A stretch of 64,000 nucleotides of DNA from Actinomyces sp. oral taxon 171 str. F0337 (lineage in GTDB: Bacteria > Actinomycetota > Actinomycetes > Actinomycetales > Actinomycetaceae): positions 1-64,000 of the forward strand of contig NZ_CP040005.1 in NCBI RefSeq assembly GCF_005696555.1, in the 5' to 3' direction. The translations under genes and the position numbers were made by a program. Position 1 is the stretch's first letter. Each line of letters starts with the position of its first letter. The notes beneath the pieces were generated by a model. That model did not search any database and was not told the origin of the DNA. It worked only from the letters and a program-made list of their open reading frames with translations. Shown piece by piece: positions 54,879-64,000 of this stretch.

Positions 54879-55124
54879 ATGGCGATCACCATCTACAGCA
54901 AGCCCAACTGCGTCCAGTGCACGGCCACCTACCGCGCCATGGACAAGGCCGGCCTGTCCTACGAGACGGTGGACATCTCCTTGGACGCCCAGGCCCTCGA
55001 GCAGGTCAAGTCCCTGGGGTACGCCCAGGCTCCCGTCGTCGTCGCCGGAGAGGACCACTGGTCCGGCTTCCGTCCGGACAAGATCAAGACCCTCGCCCTG
55101 GCCGTCGAGTCCGTCGCGGTCTGA
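54879..55124 (+). CDS. nrdH: Glutaredoxin-like protein NrdH
   Basis: The electron donor for class Ib ribonucleotide reductase. The start ATG 54879 follows GAGGAAG and gives 81 residues beginning [29 protein letters not shown] is the redox motif of Nrd[20 protein letters not shown] matches the conserved C-terminal half. The upstream open frame is only an extension without coding features. Confidence 0.96.
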   Translation: MAITIYSKPNCVQCTATYRAMDKAGLSYETVDISLDAQALEQVKSLGYAQAPVVVAGEDHWSGFRPDKIKTLALAVESVAV

Positions 55125-55141
55125 GGTCGCGGGGGCGCGCC

Positions 55142-55552
55142 GTGAGCAGCGGGCCTCTGCTGGTCTACTTCTCCTCCACCTCGGAGAACACGCACCGATT
55201 CGTGGGCAAGCTCGGCTTCCCGACGGCGCGCATCCCCCTGAGGCGCACGGAGCCGCCGCTGACCGTGGACGATGAGTACGTCCTGGTTGTGCCCACCTAC
55301 GGTGGCGGCTCCGTCAAGGGGGCGGTGCCCAAGCAGGTCATCGCCTTCCTCAACAACCCGGACAACCGGGCCCTGTGCCGAGGCGTCATCGCCTCGGGCA
55401 ACACCAACTTCGGCCAGGCCTATTGCCTGGCGGGTGACATCATCGCCAGCAAGCTGGGGGTGCCGTTCCTGTATCGCTATGAGCTGCTCGGCACTCCCAC
55501 GGACGTCTCACGCGTCAAAGAAGGATTGGAAGACTTTTGGCAGACACGCTGA
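55142..55552 (+). CDS. nrdI: Flavodoxin-like NrdI
   Basis: NrdI supplies the oxidant that builds the dimanganese-tyrosyl cofactor of NrdF. The start GTG 55142 gives 136 residues. The FMN-binding loops [10 protein letters not shown] and [13 protein letters not shown], and [15 protein letters not shown], are characteristic. It ends 16 bases inside nrdE, so translation is coupled. Confidence 0.96.
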   Translation: MSSGPLLVYFSSTSENTHRFVGKLGFPTARIPLRRTEPPLTVDDEYVLVVPTYGGGSVKGAVPKQVIAFLNNPDNRALCRGVIASGNTNFGQAYCLAGDIIASKLGVPFLYRYELLGTPTDVSRVKEGLEDFWQTR

Positions 55553-57693
55553 CGGACACCGGCTCTGAGACCGTGTCCTCCCCGGATCTGGACTACCACG
55601 CGCTCAACGCGAAGCTGAACCTCTACGACGCGGACGGCAGGATCCAGTTCGACGCCGACCGTGAGGCGGCCCGGCAGTACTTCCTCCAGCACGTCAACCA
55701 GAACACGGTCTTCTTCCACGACCTGGAGGAGAAGCTCGAGTACCTGGTCGAGGAGGGCTACTACGAGGGCCACATCCTGGACAAGTACTCCCCGGAGTTC
55801 GTCAAGACCGCCTTCAAGGCCGCCTATGCCCACAAGTTCCGCTTCGAGACCTTCCTGGGTGCCTTCAAGTACTACACGTCCTACACGCTCAAGACCTTCG
55901 ACGGGAAGCGCTACCTGGAGCGCTTCGAGGACCGCGTCACCATGGTGGCCCTCACCCTGGCCGACGGCGATGAGCAGCTGACCCTCGACCTCGTCGACGA
56001 GATGATGTCCGGCCGCTTCCAGCCGGCCACCCCCACCTTCCTCAACGAGGGCAAGGCCCAGCGCGGGGAGCCCGTCTCCTGCTTCCTCGTGCGCATCGAG
56101 GACAACATGGAGTCGATCGCCCGCGGCATCAACTCCGCCCTCCAGCTGTCCAAGCGCGGCGGAGGAGTGGCCCTCCTGCTGAGCAACCTGCGGGAGATGG
56201 GCGCCCCCATCAAGCGCATCGAGAACCAGTCCAGCGGCGTCATCCCCGTCATGAAGCTGCTGGAGGACTCCTTCTCCTACGCCAACCAGCTCGGGGCCCG
56301 CCAGGGAGCGGGGGCCGTGTACCTGCACGCCCACCACCCCGACATCATGCGGTTCCTGGACACCAAGCGTGAGAACGCCGACGAGAAGATCCGCATCAAG
56401 ACCCTCTCGCTGGGCGTCGTCATCCCGGACATCACCTTCGAGCTGGCCCGCAACAACGAGGACATGTACCTCTTCAGCCCCTACGACGTCGAGCGCGTCT
56501 ACGGCATGCCCTTCGCGGACATCAACGTCACCGAGAAGTACCGCGAGATGGTGGATGACGGGCGCATCAAGAAGAAGAAGATCAACGCCCGCACCTTCTT
56601 CCAGACCCTGGCCGAGATCCAGTTCGAGTCCGGCTACCCGTACGTCATGTTCGAGGACACGGTCAACAGGGCCAACCCCATCAAGGGCAAGGTCGTCATG
56701 TCCAACCTGTGCTCCGAGATCCTTCAGGTCTCCGAGCCCAGCGAGCTCAACGAGGACCTCACCTTCGCCCACGTGGGCAAGGACATCTCCTGCAACCTGG
56801 GCAGCCTCAACATCGCCAAGACGATGGACTCCCCGGACTTCGCCCGCACCATCCGCACCGCCGTGCGCGGCCTGACCGCCGTCAGCGACCAGACCCACCT
56901 GCCCAGCGTGCCCTCCATCGACCGGGGCAATCACGAGTCGCACGCCATCGGCCTGGGACAGATGAACCTCCACGGCTTCCTGGCTCGCGAGCGCATTCAC
57001 TACGGCTCCGAGGAGGGCCTGGACTTCACCAACGTCTACTTCGCCAGCGTCCTGTTCGCCGCCCTGACGGCGTCGAACGAGATGGCCGTGGAGCGCGGGG
57101 AGAGCTTCGTGGGCTTCGAGGACTCGACCTACGCCAGCGGGGAGTTCTTCGAGAAGTACGTGACCCAGGACTTCGTGCCGGTCACCGAACGCGTCAAGGA
57201 GATCTTCGCGGCCTCCAGCGTGCACGTGCCCACGCGTGAGGACTGGGCCGAGCTGGCCGAGAAGGTCAAGAAGGGCGGCCTGTACAACCGCAACCTGCAG
57301 GCCGTTCCGCCCACCGGCTCGATCTCCTACATCAACAACTCCACCTCCTCGATCCACCCGATCGTGGCCAAGGTGGAGATCCGCAAGGAGGGCAAGATCG
57401 GCCGCGTCTACTACCCGGCGCCCTTCATGACGAATGACAATCTCGACTACTACCGGGACGCCTACGAGATCGGCCCCGAGAAGATCATCGACACCTACGC
57501 CGTGGCCACCCAGCACGTGGACCAGGGGCTGAGTCTCACGCTGTTCTTCCCGGACACGGCCACGACTCGCGACGTCAACCGCGCCCAGATCTACGCCTGG
57601 CGCAAGGGCATCAAGACCCTCTACTACATCCGCCTGCGCCAGGCCGCCCTGACCGGCACCGAGGTCGAGGGCTGCGTCTCCTGCATGCTGTGA
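55537..57693 (+). CDS. nrdE: Class Ib ribonucleotide reductase alpha subunit NrdE
   Basis: Reduces ribonucleoside diphosphates to deoxy forms. It has 718 residues and a rare TTG start overlapping the nrdI end, with AAGGA upstream. [35 protein letters not shown], the thiyl-radical motif NLCSEIL (Cys and Glu) and NLGSLNIAK are present. The C-terminal shuttle cysteines are in GCVSCML. Length and the missing ATP cone identify class Ib. The beta subunit gene nrdF does not follow, unlike many nrdHIEF operons. Confidence 0.97.
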   Translation: MADTLTDTGSETVSSPDLDYHALNAKLNLYDADGRIQFDADREAARQYFLQHVNQNTVFFHDLEEKLEYLVEEGYYEGHILDKYSPEFVKTAFKAAYAHKFRFETFLGAFKYYTSYTLKTFDGKRYLERFEDRVTMVALTLADGDEQLTLDLVDEMMSGRFQPATPTFLNEGKAQRGEPVSCFLVRIEDNMESIARGINSALQLSKRGGGVALLLSNLREMGAPIKRIENQSSGVIPVMKLLEDSFSYANQLGARQGAGAVYLHAHHPDIMRFLDTKRENADEKIRIKTLSLGVVIPDITFELARNNEDMYLFSPYDVERVYGMPFADINVTEKYREMVDDGRIKKKKINARTFFQTLAEIQFESGYPYVMFEDTVNRANPIKGKVVMSNLCSEILQVSEPSELNEDLTFAHVGKDISCNLGSLNIAKTMDSPDFARTIRTAVRGLTAVSDQTHLPSVPSIDRGNHESHAIGLGQMNLHGFLARERIHYGSEEGLDFTNVYFASVLFAALTASNEMAVERGESFVGFEDSTYASGEFFEKYVTQDFVPVTERVKEIFAASSVHVPTREDWAELAEKVKKGGLYNRNLQAVPPTGSISYINNSTSSIHPIVAKVEIRKEGKIGRVYYPAPFMTNDNLDYYRDAYEIGPEKIIDTYAVATQHVDQGLSLTLFFPDTATTRDVNRAQIYAWRKGIKTLYYIRLRQAALTGTEVEGCVSCML

Positions 57694-57715
57694 GCCGGCT
57701 GCCGGCCCATGGTCG

Positions 57716-57756
57716 ACGTCGGGGCCAAGAGGATAAGCTCCTCTTGGCCCCGACGT
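57716..57756 (+). terminator. Strong terminator after nrdE
   Basis: A perfect 18-base-pair stem (57716-57733 with 57739-57756) with a TAAGC loop, 22 bases after the nrdE stop. It confirms that the operon ends without nrdF. Confidence 0.85.
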
Positions 57757-58216
57757 TGTACTGGATGAGGAGCTACATGTGCGACCGCTCTGTTAGTACG
57801 CGAAACCCGGCTCGCCCACCGTCCGGAAGGCTGCCGGGTCTACTTCACAGGGCTACTGCCCTGAGCAGCTTGAGTGTACCCGATGACTGGACTGGTAGTG
57901 GTTACACCGCAAGCGCCGGGCCCACATGACGACACGGGTGCACCGGCGCTTCCTTCCACTCCGCGCCGTAACGCGGCGGCACGTTAACTATATGCCAGCA
58001 ATAGCGGCATGAGTCACACGTTCCCTGACCTTCCTCGTGACCCTGTCAGTCGACTGCAGGTGGTGACTCCTCGGTGTGACGACGCAGATCGCGCAAGTGG
58101 TACGCGGATCCTCGTCGGCCGGGAATCCGGGCGGGTGCCAGTGCGTGGTCGGCAGGGAGTCGGTGACTGTGTGCCAGGAGGAGGTCGCCGCGCTCATGCT
58201 GGTGCGGGCCGAGGCG
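57757..58216. other. Hairpin-rich region without a gene
   Basis: These 460 bases between the nrdE terminator and the kinase stop have no supported gene. Possible stems include ACCCGGC/GCCGGGT, CAGGGC/GCCCTG with TACT loop, and AAGCGCCGG (57911-57919) with CCGGCGCTT (57943-57951). The last is a candidate terminator for the leftward kinase. No known RNA family was recognised. Confidence 0.4.
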
Positions 58217-58930
58217 CTAGTCGATGTCGTCAGCGTCGTTGACGTCATCGTCGGAGCCGGGTTCGTCCTTGGGGTTGCGCCATACTTCGTCGCAGCGGTG
58301 GACGCTCGTGGCGATGAGACGGGCGTTGGGCAGGTCCACTGTGCGCACCCAGTGACCGGCGTCGAGGGCGTTCTTGCCGAAGTCCTCATGTCGGTTAATA
58401 AGCCGCACCACAAGGACCTCCTCAGGCACATCGATATGGATGAGGAGGTCGATCCGCTCTCGTACTGCGCCCCAGCCGCGCGTCTCGAGCGCAAGGTAGT
58501 TGCCCTCGGTGACGACGACGCCGGTGCCGGAGACGACGCCCCCAGCCGACACCGACTCGTGCAGGTCCCGTCGGTAGACCGGGACGAAGACCTGAGGAGC
58601 GCCGTCAGCTCGCACCCGATCCAGGGCTGCCAGGTAGCCCTCGACGTCGAAAGTGTCCGGGGCGCCCTTGCGGTTGCGGCGCCCCAGGTCGTCCAGGACG
58701 GTGTTGGACAGGTGGAAGCCGTCCATGGCGACGAGCCCAGCGAAGAGGCCGGCCTCCTTGAGTCGGCCTTCCAGGTCTGCGGCGATCGTTGACTTCCCCG
58801 AACCGGGAGCGCCGGTGAGTCCGACGAGGAGGCGTTGGGGTGTGTCGTCGGCCGCCAACCGCTGCATGAGCTGGTCGACGAGGTTGCTGACAAGGGTGGA
58901 GGTCTCACCCACCCGAACCGTGGGGCTCAT
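58217..58930 (-). CDS. P-loop sugar/nucleoside kinase family protein
   Basis: The 237-residue product belongs to the uridine/pantothenate-kinase-like P-loop group. Walker A GLTGAPGSGKST lies near residue 40, MDGFHLSNTVLDDLGRRNRKGAPDTFDVEGYLAAL near 70 and VVVTEGNYLAL near 140. The MDGFHL and KGAPDTFD phrases are shared with the YggC/FrcK subgroup, some members of which phosphorylate fructose. Substrate cannot be fixed by sequence. The extreme C-terminus is Asp-rich. Confidence 0.85.
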   Translation of the reverse strand: MSPTVRVGETSTLVSNLVDQLMQRLAADDTPQRLLVGLTGAPGSGKSTIAADLEGRLKEAGLFAGLVAMDGFHLSNTVLDDLGRRNRKGAPDTFDVEGYLAALDRVRADGAPQVFVPVYRRDLHESVSAGGVVSGTGVVVTEGNYLALETRGWGAVRERIDLLIHIDVPEEVLVVRLINRHEDFGKNALDAGHWVRTVDLPNARLIATSVHRCDEVWRNPKDEPGSDDDVNDADDID

Positions 58931-58936
58931 GGAACT

Positions 58937-58963
58937 ATTATCTCAGTCAACTATCTGACTGAG
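58937..58963 (-). promoter_or_regulatory. Leaderless promoter and operator of the kinase gene
   Basis: The minus-strand -10 GATAAT (complement of 58937-58942) ends six bases before the ATG, implying a leaderless transcript. An inverted repeat CTCAGTCA (58942-58949) and TGACTGAG (58956-58963) abuts the -10, as an operator would. Confidence 0.55.
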
Positions 58964-59310
58964 GAGCGGACGCGGCATCTGTATCCATTGTGATGCCTGG
59001 GAGACCGAGCGCCGGGGAGCAGATGTGGTGGAGCAGTAAAAAGAGGTAGGCGGATGTCGGCTCGCCTACGGCCTCGCCCGGGTGGGCTGCGCGGCGGTCA
59101 TACATGTTTGTTGTGGGGCGGGGGTGCCGAGGCGGAGGCCGTTGACGGCGACGTGGGGGGATGGGTCAGTGGCGTGCTTTAGCGGCTTGAGACGTGATGG
59201 CCGCAAAGTTGTGACCGCCGATGTGTCCTGCATCACTGAACAACACCCTTGAAGAATCTAAATTCAGGCAACTGTAAGTCAATTCTCATAATCTTCTCGA
59301 AAGGTCGCCC
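58964..59310. other. Upstream region of the second wall-protein gene
   Basis: No gene was seen in these 347 bases. The last 80 are AT-rich, with TTGAAG near 59249 and TGTAAG about 18 bases later as a weak promoter candidate. GAAAGG at about 59299 is the ribosome site of the next gene. Confidence 0.4.
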
Positions 59311-61971
59311 GTGTCCGCCATCCCTATCCCCAGGGTGCTTGGTACTCCTAAGCGCGCGGTAGGTGCTCTTGTCGCACTTGTCGCGCTCGTCGCCGCACTC
59401 TTGACGGTCCTGCCTACGCAGGCCCGAGCCGCCATCAACCCGAAGATCACCGTCTCCGGCCTGTCGCTCGTGGTCTCCAACGCCAATGGCGTCGAGGAGC
59501 CCGACAACACCTCGGTCAAGGTCGATGACATCCTCAAGCTGAAGTTCGCCTGGGATGCCCGCAACGCCAGCGCCAAGAGTGGCGACTCCTTCCAGATCCA
59601 GCTGCCCAAGCAGTTCCGCAACCGGGAGAGCCTCTCCGAGCCGATGAAGGTCTCCCACGAGGGTGCGGAGCACACCATTGGCGAGTGCGTGATGGACGAC
59701 CACGCCATCACCTGCACCTTCAACAGCACTCTCGACACCATCGTCGGCCAGGGCTTTACTGGACTGCGGGGTGACGGGGCTGCGCTGTTGCTGGCATCTC
59801 AGGCCAGCGACTCGGCCAATGTGACGTTCGACGCCAACGGCAAGCAGACCGAGGTGCCCGTGCCCGGCGGCAAGATTGCTGAGAATGTCGGACATGCACA
59901 CGAGCCGCAGTGGATGAGCAAGTGGGCCGCTGACATCACCAGCACCTCCAAGGTGGTGGACTGGGAGGTGACCTTCGGGCCTGACCAGGTCAAGAAGGCT
60001 CTCGAGAAGAACGGTCAGTCGCTGACTGTGGACGGTAGGACCCGCTCGACCATCACCTTCTCCGACCAGCTGGGTCCGGGGCAGGTCTATGTGCCGACTA
60101 AGAGCGACTGGAAGCTGAAGATCGGAACCGCCCAGGGGCGGAACTACATCTACGGTCAGGTTACGGATGCCAGCGGCACCGACCAGGACACCAGTCAGGG
60201 CGACTTCGACCTCGATGTCGCCATCCAGGGCAGTACCGCCACCATCACTGTGACGGGCCCCTTCGCGCCGCGGACCAACTACCACATCTATTACTCCTCC
60301 ACTCCGTCCACGGCCGACGGCGTCGTTCAACCTGGCGTGGAGTACACGAACAAAGCCTCTGTGGTGGGGAGCGGCCTGGAGCACACCTACTCGGTGCACT
60401 ACAGCAAGTCCTTCACCATCAATGTTGAGATGAAGCCCGGATTTGGTGGGCTGGACATCACCAAGCTCCTCACCGGGTCCGAGACCGGCAAGGTGCCGGC
60501 CGGCACCACCTTCGAGGTGGGCATCAACTACACCCTGCCCGGCGGTGCCACCGTGGACACCTATCCGGGATGGAAGGCTCCGGGGACCGTCAACCAGTCT
60601 CGCACTGGTGGTGCCACCTCCATGACCGTCACCGTTGGTGAGAAGGCCGTGTACAACGGCACCTTCCCGGTTGGGACGGTCCTGACCCTCGACGAGGACA
60701 CGACGACGGCCTCGGCCACTCCTGCCGGTGTCGCTTGGGGCAGCCACACCTTCGCAGTAGGCGACCAGAACACCAACAGCCTGACCATTGAGGACCAGAA
60801 GTCCACGGCCGTCACGCTGCGCAACTCCGCCGACCCCGCCGCTGCGGAAGAGGGTGACTTCACGGTCACCAAGGCTCTGGCCGGTGACGGTGACTTCAGC
60901 AAGTCCGCCTTCGAGTTCACCTACACCTGCACCGATGGCACCGAGGGGTCGCTGACGGTGACTGGAGCCGCGACCTCGGAGAAGTCCAAGAAGGTCAAGG
61001 CCGGATCGACCTGCACCATCACCGAGAACAGCGCCAAGGCCGGTCAGGACGGCTACACGCTGACCGCCCCGGCCGCGCAGACCGTGGCGATCACCAAGGA
61101 CCAGACGGCCGCGGTGACGATGACCAACACGTACGCCCGTGACATGGGCACCTTCTCGGTAACCAAGGTCGTCACCGGTGTCGAGTCGGTGGACAACGAG
61201 TTCGCCTTCTCCTACACCTGCGACAACAACGTCAAGGGCACGCTGAAGGTCAAGGCCGACGGGTCGGTGGCCTCCGGGCCCGAGCTGCCTGTGGGCACCA
61301 AGTGCACCATCGCAGAGGACGCTCAGTCCGCTCAGGTCGAGGGGTACGCCTGGGAGGCACCCGCCTCCCAGGAGGTGACCATCAGCGAGAAGGAGCAGGC
61401 GGTGCTCGTGACCTTCACGAACGCCTACACCCCTGAGCCCTCGCCGTCCCCGACGCCGGAGCCCTCGCCGAGTCCCAGCGAGACCCCGACGCCGGAGCCC
61501 TCGCCGAGTCCTTCGCCGTCTCCGTCCCCCAGTGAGCCGGCCTCACCTTCACCGACGCCGAGCGAGACCCCGACTCCCAGCGAGACCCCGACGCCGGATC
61601 CCTCGCCGAGTCCTTCGCCGTCCCCGACGCCGTCTCCGTCCCCCAGTGAGCCGGCCTCACCTTCACCGACGCCGAGCGAGACCCCGACGCCTGGTGAGAC
61701 TCCGGATCCGAGCGAGTCCTCGACGCCGGTGCCCAGTGGGTCGCCGTCTCCCAGTCCGAACGGTACCCCGACGCCGAGCGACCCTGCCACGCCTGGCGCC
61801 CCCTCCTCGCCGAGTGCTACTCCGCCTGCTGCACCTAGCGGGCCGGCGAAGCCCCAGGAGCCCTCTGGGGGGCCGCTGGCCAGCACTGGTGTCAGGATTG
61901 GTCTGCCTCTGGGCATCGCCGTGGTCGCCGTGATGGGAGGGGCTCTGCTGGCGAGCCGTCGCCGCGCCTGA
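59311..61971 (+). CDS. Wall-anchored adhesin-like protein with DUF5979 domains
   Basis: The 886-residue product starts at GTG 59311. A signal peptide ends near QARA (residue 40). Residues 45-375 form two Ig-like adhesin modules of the kind found in Gram-positive surface adhesins. A further Ig-like domain spans about 380-505, then two DUF5979 repeats ([13 protein letters not shown] near 515; [12 protein letters not shown] near 612). A Pro/Ser/Thr/Glu stretch of about 140 residues spans the wall. The sorting signal is LASTG (near 856), followed by a hydrophobic helix and SRRRA. Likely client of the class E sortase. Ligand unknown. Confidence 0.9.
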   Translation: MSAIPIPRVLGTPKRAVGALVALVALVAALLTVLPTQARAAINPKITVSGLSLVVSNANGVEEPDNTSVKVDDILKLKFAWDARNASAKSGDSFQIQLPKQFRNRESLSEPMKVSHEGAEHTIGECVMDDHAITCTFNSTLDTIVGQGFTGLRGDGAALLLASQASDSANVTFDANGKQTEVPVPGGKIAENVGHAHEPQWMSKWAADITSTSKVVDWEVTFGPDQVKKALEKNGQSLTVDGRTRSTITFSDQLGPGQVYVPTKSDWKLKIGTAQGRNYIYGQVTDASGTDQDTSQGDFDLDVAIQGSTATITVTGPFAPRTNYHIYYSSTPSTADGVVQPGVEYTNKASVVGSGLEHTYSVHYSKSFTINVEMKPGFGGLDITKLLTGSETGKVPAGTTFEVGINYTLPGGATVDTYPGWKAPGTVNQSRTGGATSMTVTVGEKAVYNGTFPVGTVLTLDEDTTTASATPAGVAWGSHTFAVGDQNTNSLTIEDQKSTAVTLRNSADPAAAEEGDFTVTKALAGDGDFSKSAFEFTYTCTDGTEGSLTVTGAATSEKSKKVKAGSTCTITENSAKAGQDGYTLTAPAAQTVAITKDQTAAVTMTNTYARDMGTFSVTKVVTGVESVDNEFAFSYTCDNNVKGTLKVKADGSVASGPELPVGTKCTIAEDAQSAQVEGYAWEAPASQEVTISEKEQAVLVTFTNAYTPEPSPSPTPEPSPSPSETPTPEPSPSPSPSPSPSEPASPSPTPSETPTPSETPTPDPSPSPSPSPTPSPSPSEPASPSPTPSETPTPGETPDPSESSTPVPSGSPSPSPNGTPTPSDPATPGAPSSPSATPPAAPSGPAKPQEPSGGPLASTGVRIGLPLGIAVVAVMGGALLASRRRA
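61521..61688 (+). repeat. 54-base direct repeat in the wall-spanning region
   Basis: The stretch 61521-61574 recurs exactly at 61635-61688, an offset of 114 bases that keeps the reading frame. It lies in a longer tract of imperfect PSP and ETPTP codon repeats, a likely site for length variation. Confidence 0.8.
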
Positions 61972-62007
61972 CGTCGGCCGCCGGCCCCCACCTCTCACAG
62001 GGATAGT

Positions 62008-62048
62008 CCCCGGGCCCACCTGAGTTCTGCACTCAGGTGGGCCCGGGG
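62008..62048 (+). terminator. Terminator after the second wall-protein gene
   Basis: A perfect 18-base-pair stem (62008-62025 with 62031-62048) and TCTGC loop, 37 bases after the stop codon. Confidence 0.85.
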
Positions 62049-62251
62049 CGTCTTGCACTCCAAGAGCCGGAGAGGGGAATGATCCCCATCCCGTGTGCCG
62101 GAGCGGGGACCTACGGTGGCACCATGGCTCATCGTCGACGCAGCGTCATCCGTTTCCTCCTCACCGCCATCGCCCTGGCGCGCACGGGTACGCCGGTTCG
62201 TTGCTGATGGAGTGCGTAGGCCGACAAGATTCTCCGCGACGCAGGACTTTG

Positions 62252-63199
62252 GTGAGCATTCGACGTCGTGAGGTCCTGGCCTTAGGGACCGCCTCTCTTG
62301 CTTTCGGCGTGGTCGGGTGCTCGCCCATTGCTCTCGCGCGCAATAGACGGAAGCGGAAGGTGCGTCAGTACCTCTCCGGGCTTGATGTGGTCGCATCCGT
62401 TCAGGTGGACGTGCTCCTGGAGTTCTTAGCGGCGGATCATTGGATCGTGAATGTGGTGCTCAAGGGCAATCCGTCCGCGGAATCAGTCGCAACGGTTGTG
62501 GGCGACGCCTACGCCAAGGTGCTGAACCTGACCGGGGCCAACGAGGTGAGGATGGTTGTCACCTGGACGCAGGGTGAGACCTCCCTGTTCTGCTACCTGC
62601 CGATGAAGGATGCCGACAAGGCGGCATCCGCCACAGTGGAGGCGGTGTCGTCCGGAATGGAACGAGTGCAGATCGAGGAGGAGAAAATATCCTTCGAGTA
62701 TCGAACTATTGAGAGTCTTCCGGATCGTTTCATCCTGCCGTCCACCTCCCCGGTGCTGCGCCTCGGATCACTCAAGATCGAGCAGAGCATTCTGGTCGGA
62801 CGGTCGCACTGCTTCGTCTCTCACGCTAAGGGCAAGGACCTCGCATCCGTACCGATCAAGCGTGCACTGGAAGCCATTCCCTCCGACAAGCGATATGGGG
62901 CGGTCGTGAGCCTGGAGGCGGAGGACAGGGACCGCCATCAGACCCGTCTGACAGTGAGGGGGCTGGGGCAGTACGGACAGGATGTGGATAGTCCGTCCGC
63001 CGCTGCGGTTCTGGCCACGGTCCTCGGTAATCAGGTGCTCCAGCGGGTGGAGCTGACTACCGCGGTGAAAGACAGTAATCAGCCCACCATGGTCGCCTTC
63101 GACATGAAGTCCGGCGCCGTCGTCGGCCAGGGCGACCCGCCTGAACGGGGCACGGTCATCCTCGCCGCTGCCCAGCAGGCGGTCGCCTCCCAGTCCTGA
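62252..63199 (+). CDS. Predicted lipoprotein, first of a tandem pair
   Basis: The product from GTG 62252 has 315 residues. An RRREVLALGTASLAFGVVGC signal contains two arginines and a lipobox ending at Cys 23, compatible with either Sec or Tat export. The mature part starts with a basic ARNRRKRKVRQYLSGLD. The rest is a mixed alpha/beta protein with no motif I recognise. It shares signal, lipobox, YLSGLD, LPMKD, LPDRFILPSTSP, VPIKRALEAIPSDKR and LxVxGLG phrases with the next gene. Function unknown. Confidence 0.8.
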   Translation: MSIRRREVLALGTASLAFGVVGCSPIALARNRRKRKVRQYLSGLDVVASVQVDVLLEFLAADHWIVNVVLKGNPSAESVATVVGDAYAKVLNLTGANEVRMVVTWTQGETSLFCYLPMKDADKAASATVEAVSSGMERVQIEEEKISFEYRTIESLPDRFILPSTSPVLRLGSLKIEQSILVGRSHCFVSHAKGKDLASVPIKRALEAIPSDKRYGAVVSLEAEDRDRHQTRLTVRGLGQYGQDVDSPSAAAVLATVLGNQVLQRVELTTAVKDSNQPTMVAFDMKSGAVVGQGDPPERGTVILAAAQQAVASQS

Positions 63200-63272
63200 T
63201 GGGACGGCCCCGAAGGCGTCCCTGCCGTAATTGCATATGCCGGACATCTACATGGGAAGGGGACTGAGATCG

Positions 63273-64000
63273 ATGAGTGTTCGACGTCGTGAGGTGCTGG
63301 CGTTAGGAGTCGCGTCTCTTGCGTTCGGCGTGGGTGGGTGCTCGCCGTTCGCTGTTGCGCGTAACAAGAAGAAGCGGAAGATACGCAAGTATCTTTCCGG
63401 GCTTGATGGCGTGACATCTGTTGAGATGTATATCAGTCCGGACCTCATGTCTGATGATTACTGGTCTGTGACCGTGCAGCTCAAGGATGATCCTGCGCAG
63501 GACTCAGTCCTCGCGATCGTTCGCGATGCCCGCAATGAAGTAGTGAGTCTGGCTGATAGTGACGACGTGAGTCTTGAAGTCAGATGGGTTCAGGGTACGA
63601 CATCGATGTCCTGCTCCCTGCCGATGAATGACCCCGAGAAGGCGGTGTCAGCCGCCATGAAGGTGGTCTCTTCTGACATTGAGAGCGTGGGACTCACCGA
63701 GGAGAGCATCACGCTTCGCTATGATGAGTTGCAGACCCTTCCGGATGGCTTCATCCTGCCGAAGACGTCTCCGATCGTGGGTGTTGGCTCACTGAGGGCC
63801 GAGCAGGATATCACGGTGAACTCCTTGTATTGTGTCGTCACGCACTCCAGCGGTGTCGATCTCACTTCTGTGCCGCTCAAAAGAGTGCTGGATGCTGTCC
63901 CCGCGGATAAGCGATCCGAGGGAGCGTTCGTGCATCTGGCTGCGGCTGATGCCGTCAACCATAGGCCCGGTTTGATCGTCAATGGACTGGGGACGTATGA
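63273..64000 (+). CDS. Predicted lipoprotein, second of the tandem pair (3' end beyond the window)
   Basis: The frame from ATG 63273 runs open to the window edge (242 codons seen), so the gene is cut by the window, not broken. Its start MSVRRREVLALGVASLAFGVGGC and lipobox match the first copy almost residue for residue, as do YLSGLD, WVQGTTS, LPMND, LPDGFILPKTSP and VPLKRVLDAVPADKR. Divergence elsewhere shows the duplication is old or the copies are under different selection. No terminator separates the two genes. Confidence 0.8.
   Translation, partial: MSVRRREVLALGVASLAFGVGGCSPFAVARNKKKRKIRKYLSGLDGVTSVEMYISPDLMSDDYWSVTVQLKDDPAQDSVLAIVRDARNEVVSLADSDDVSLEVRWVQGTTSMSCSLPMNDPEKAVSAAMKVVSSDIESVGLTEESITLRYDELQTLPDGFILPKTSPIVGVGSLRAEQDITVNSLYCVVTHSSGVDLTSVPLKRVLDAVPADKRSEGAFVHLAAADAVNHRPGLIVNGLGTY

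Noticed and set aside
57757..58000. RNase P, tmRNA, SRP RNA or cobalamin riboswitch in the hairpin-rich gap
   Set aside because: None of the conserved boxes of these RNAs could be found.
57988..58908. 306-codon minus-strand frame overlapping the kinase gene
   Set aside because: It is another frame of the kinase region with Ser/Thr/Arg-rich composition; the 237-residue frame carries the Walker A and MDGFHL motifs.
62124..62207. 27-codon ORF MAHRRRSVIRFLL... before the first tandem lipoprotein
   Set aside because: It has signal-peptide character but stops at once, has no clear ribosome site and no visible continuation; probably chance or an old remnant.

Overview
The window reads as the replication-origin end of an Actinomyces-type chromosome (high-GC Actinomycetota, most like the oral A. 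naeslundii/oris/viscosus group). It opens on the first base of dnaA and continues dnaN, recF, a DUF721 gene, gyrB, gyrA, a DUF3566 gene, tRNA-Ile and tRNA-Ala. That order, a class E sortase with a SafA-like partner, class Ib ribonucleotide reductase, LPXTG-type surface proteins and an apparent pyrophosphate-type PEP carboxykinase all fit that genus. Species assignment is inference.

Layout. 1-11.3 kb: replication and topology block with two tRNAs. 11.3-16 kb: small accessory and regulatory genes (CPBP protease, small membrane protein, XRE and MarR regulators, a MarR-linked quinone oxidoreductase, a GyrI-like/AraC pair). 16-19 kb: a large wall-anchored protein that resembles actinomycete fimbrial tip adhesins. 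19-24.5 kb: conserved actinobacterial envelope block (DUF5324-like, cyclophilin, rhomboid, crgA, class E sortase, safA). 24.7-29.6 kb: candidate PPi-PEPCK and a Dcu-type C4-dicarboxylate transporter. 30-34.7 kb: class A PBP, then rpsF-ssb-rpsR-rplI. 34.9-38.4 kb: MATE transporter and dnaB. 38.8-48.2 kb: metabolic and regulatory genes (pdxK, fic, a QorA/QorR-like pair, amylosucrase, serine dehydratase, MerR/metallo-beta-lactamase pair). 48.3-54.2 kb: two DUF4956 + VTC (polyphosphate polymerase-like) modules and a surface lipoprotein. 54.7-57.7 kb: nrdHIE. 58.2-64 kb: a P-loop sugar/nucleoside kinase, a second wall-anchored protein and two tandem paralogous lipoproteins, the last cut by the window edge.

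How the parts fit. The DnaA, DnaN, RecF, DciA-like, gyrase, SSB and DnaB genes make up most of the replication machinery. Three separate gene-free stretches carry DnaA-box-like 9-mers: 1.7-1.9 kb, 22.48-22.62 kb and 36.5-36.8 kb; the 22.5 kb cluster lies between convergent genes. The sortase and SafA would process the two LPXTG-type proteins. PEP carboxykinase and the Dcu transporter fit CO2-dependent succinate fermentation. PPi use there and the two VTC-domain proteins both touch phosphoanhydride metabolism. The DUF4956/VTC/lipoprotein cluster is the best candidate for a poorly described system.

No rRNA operon, CRISPR array, insertion sequence or prophage was recognised.
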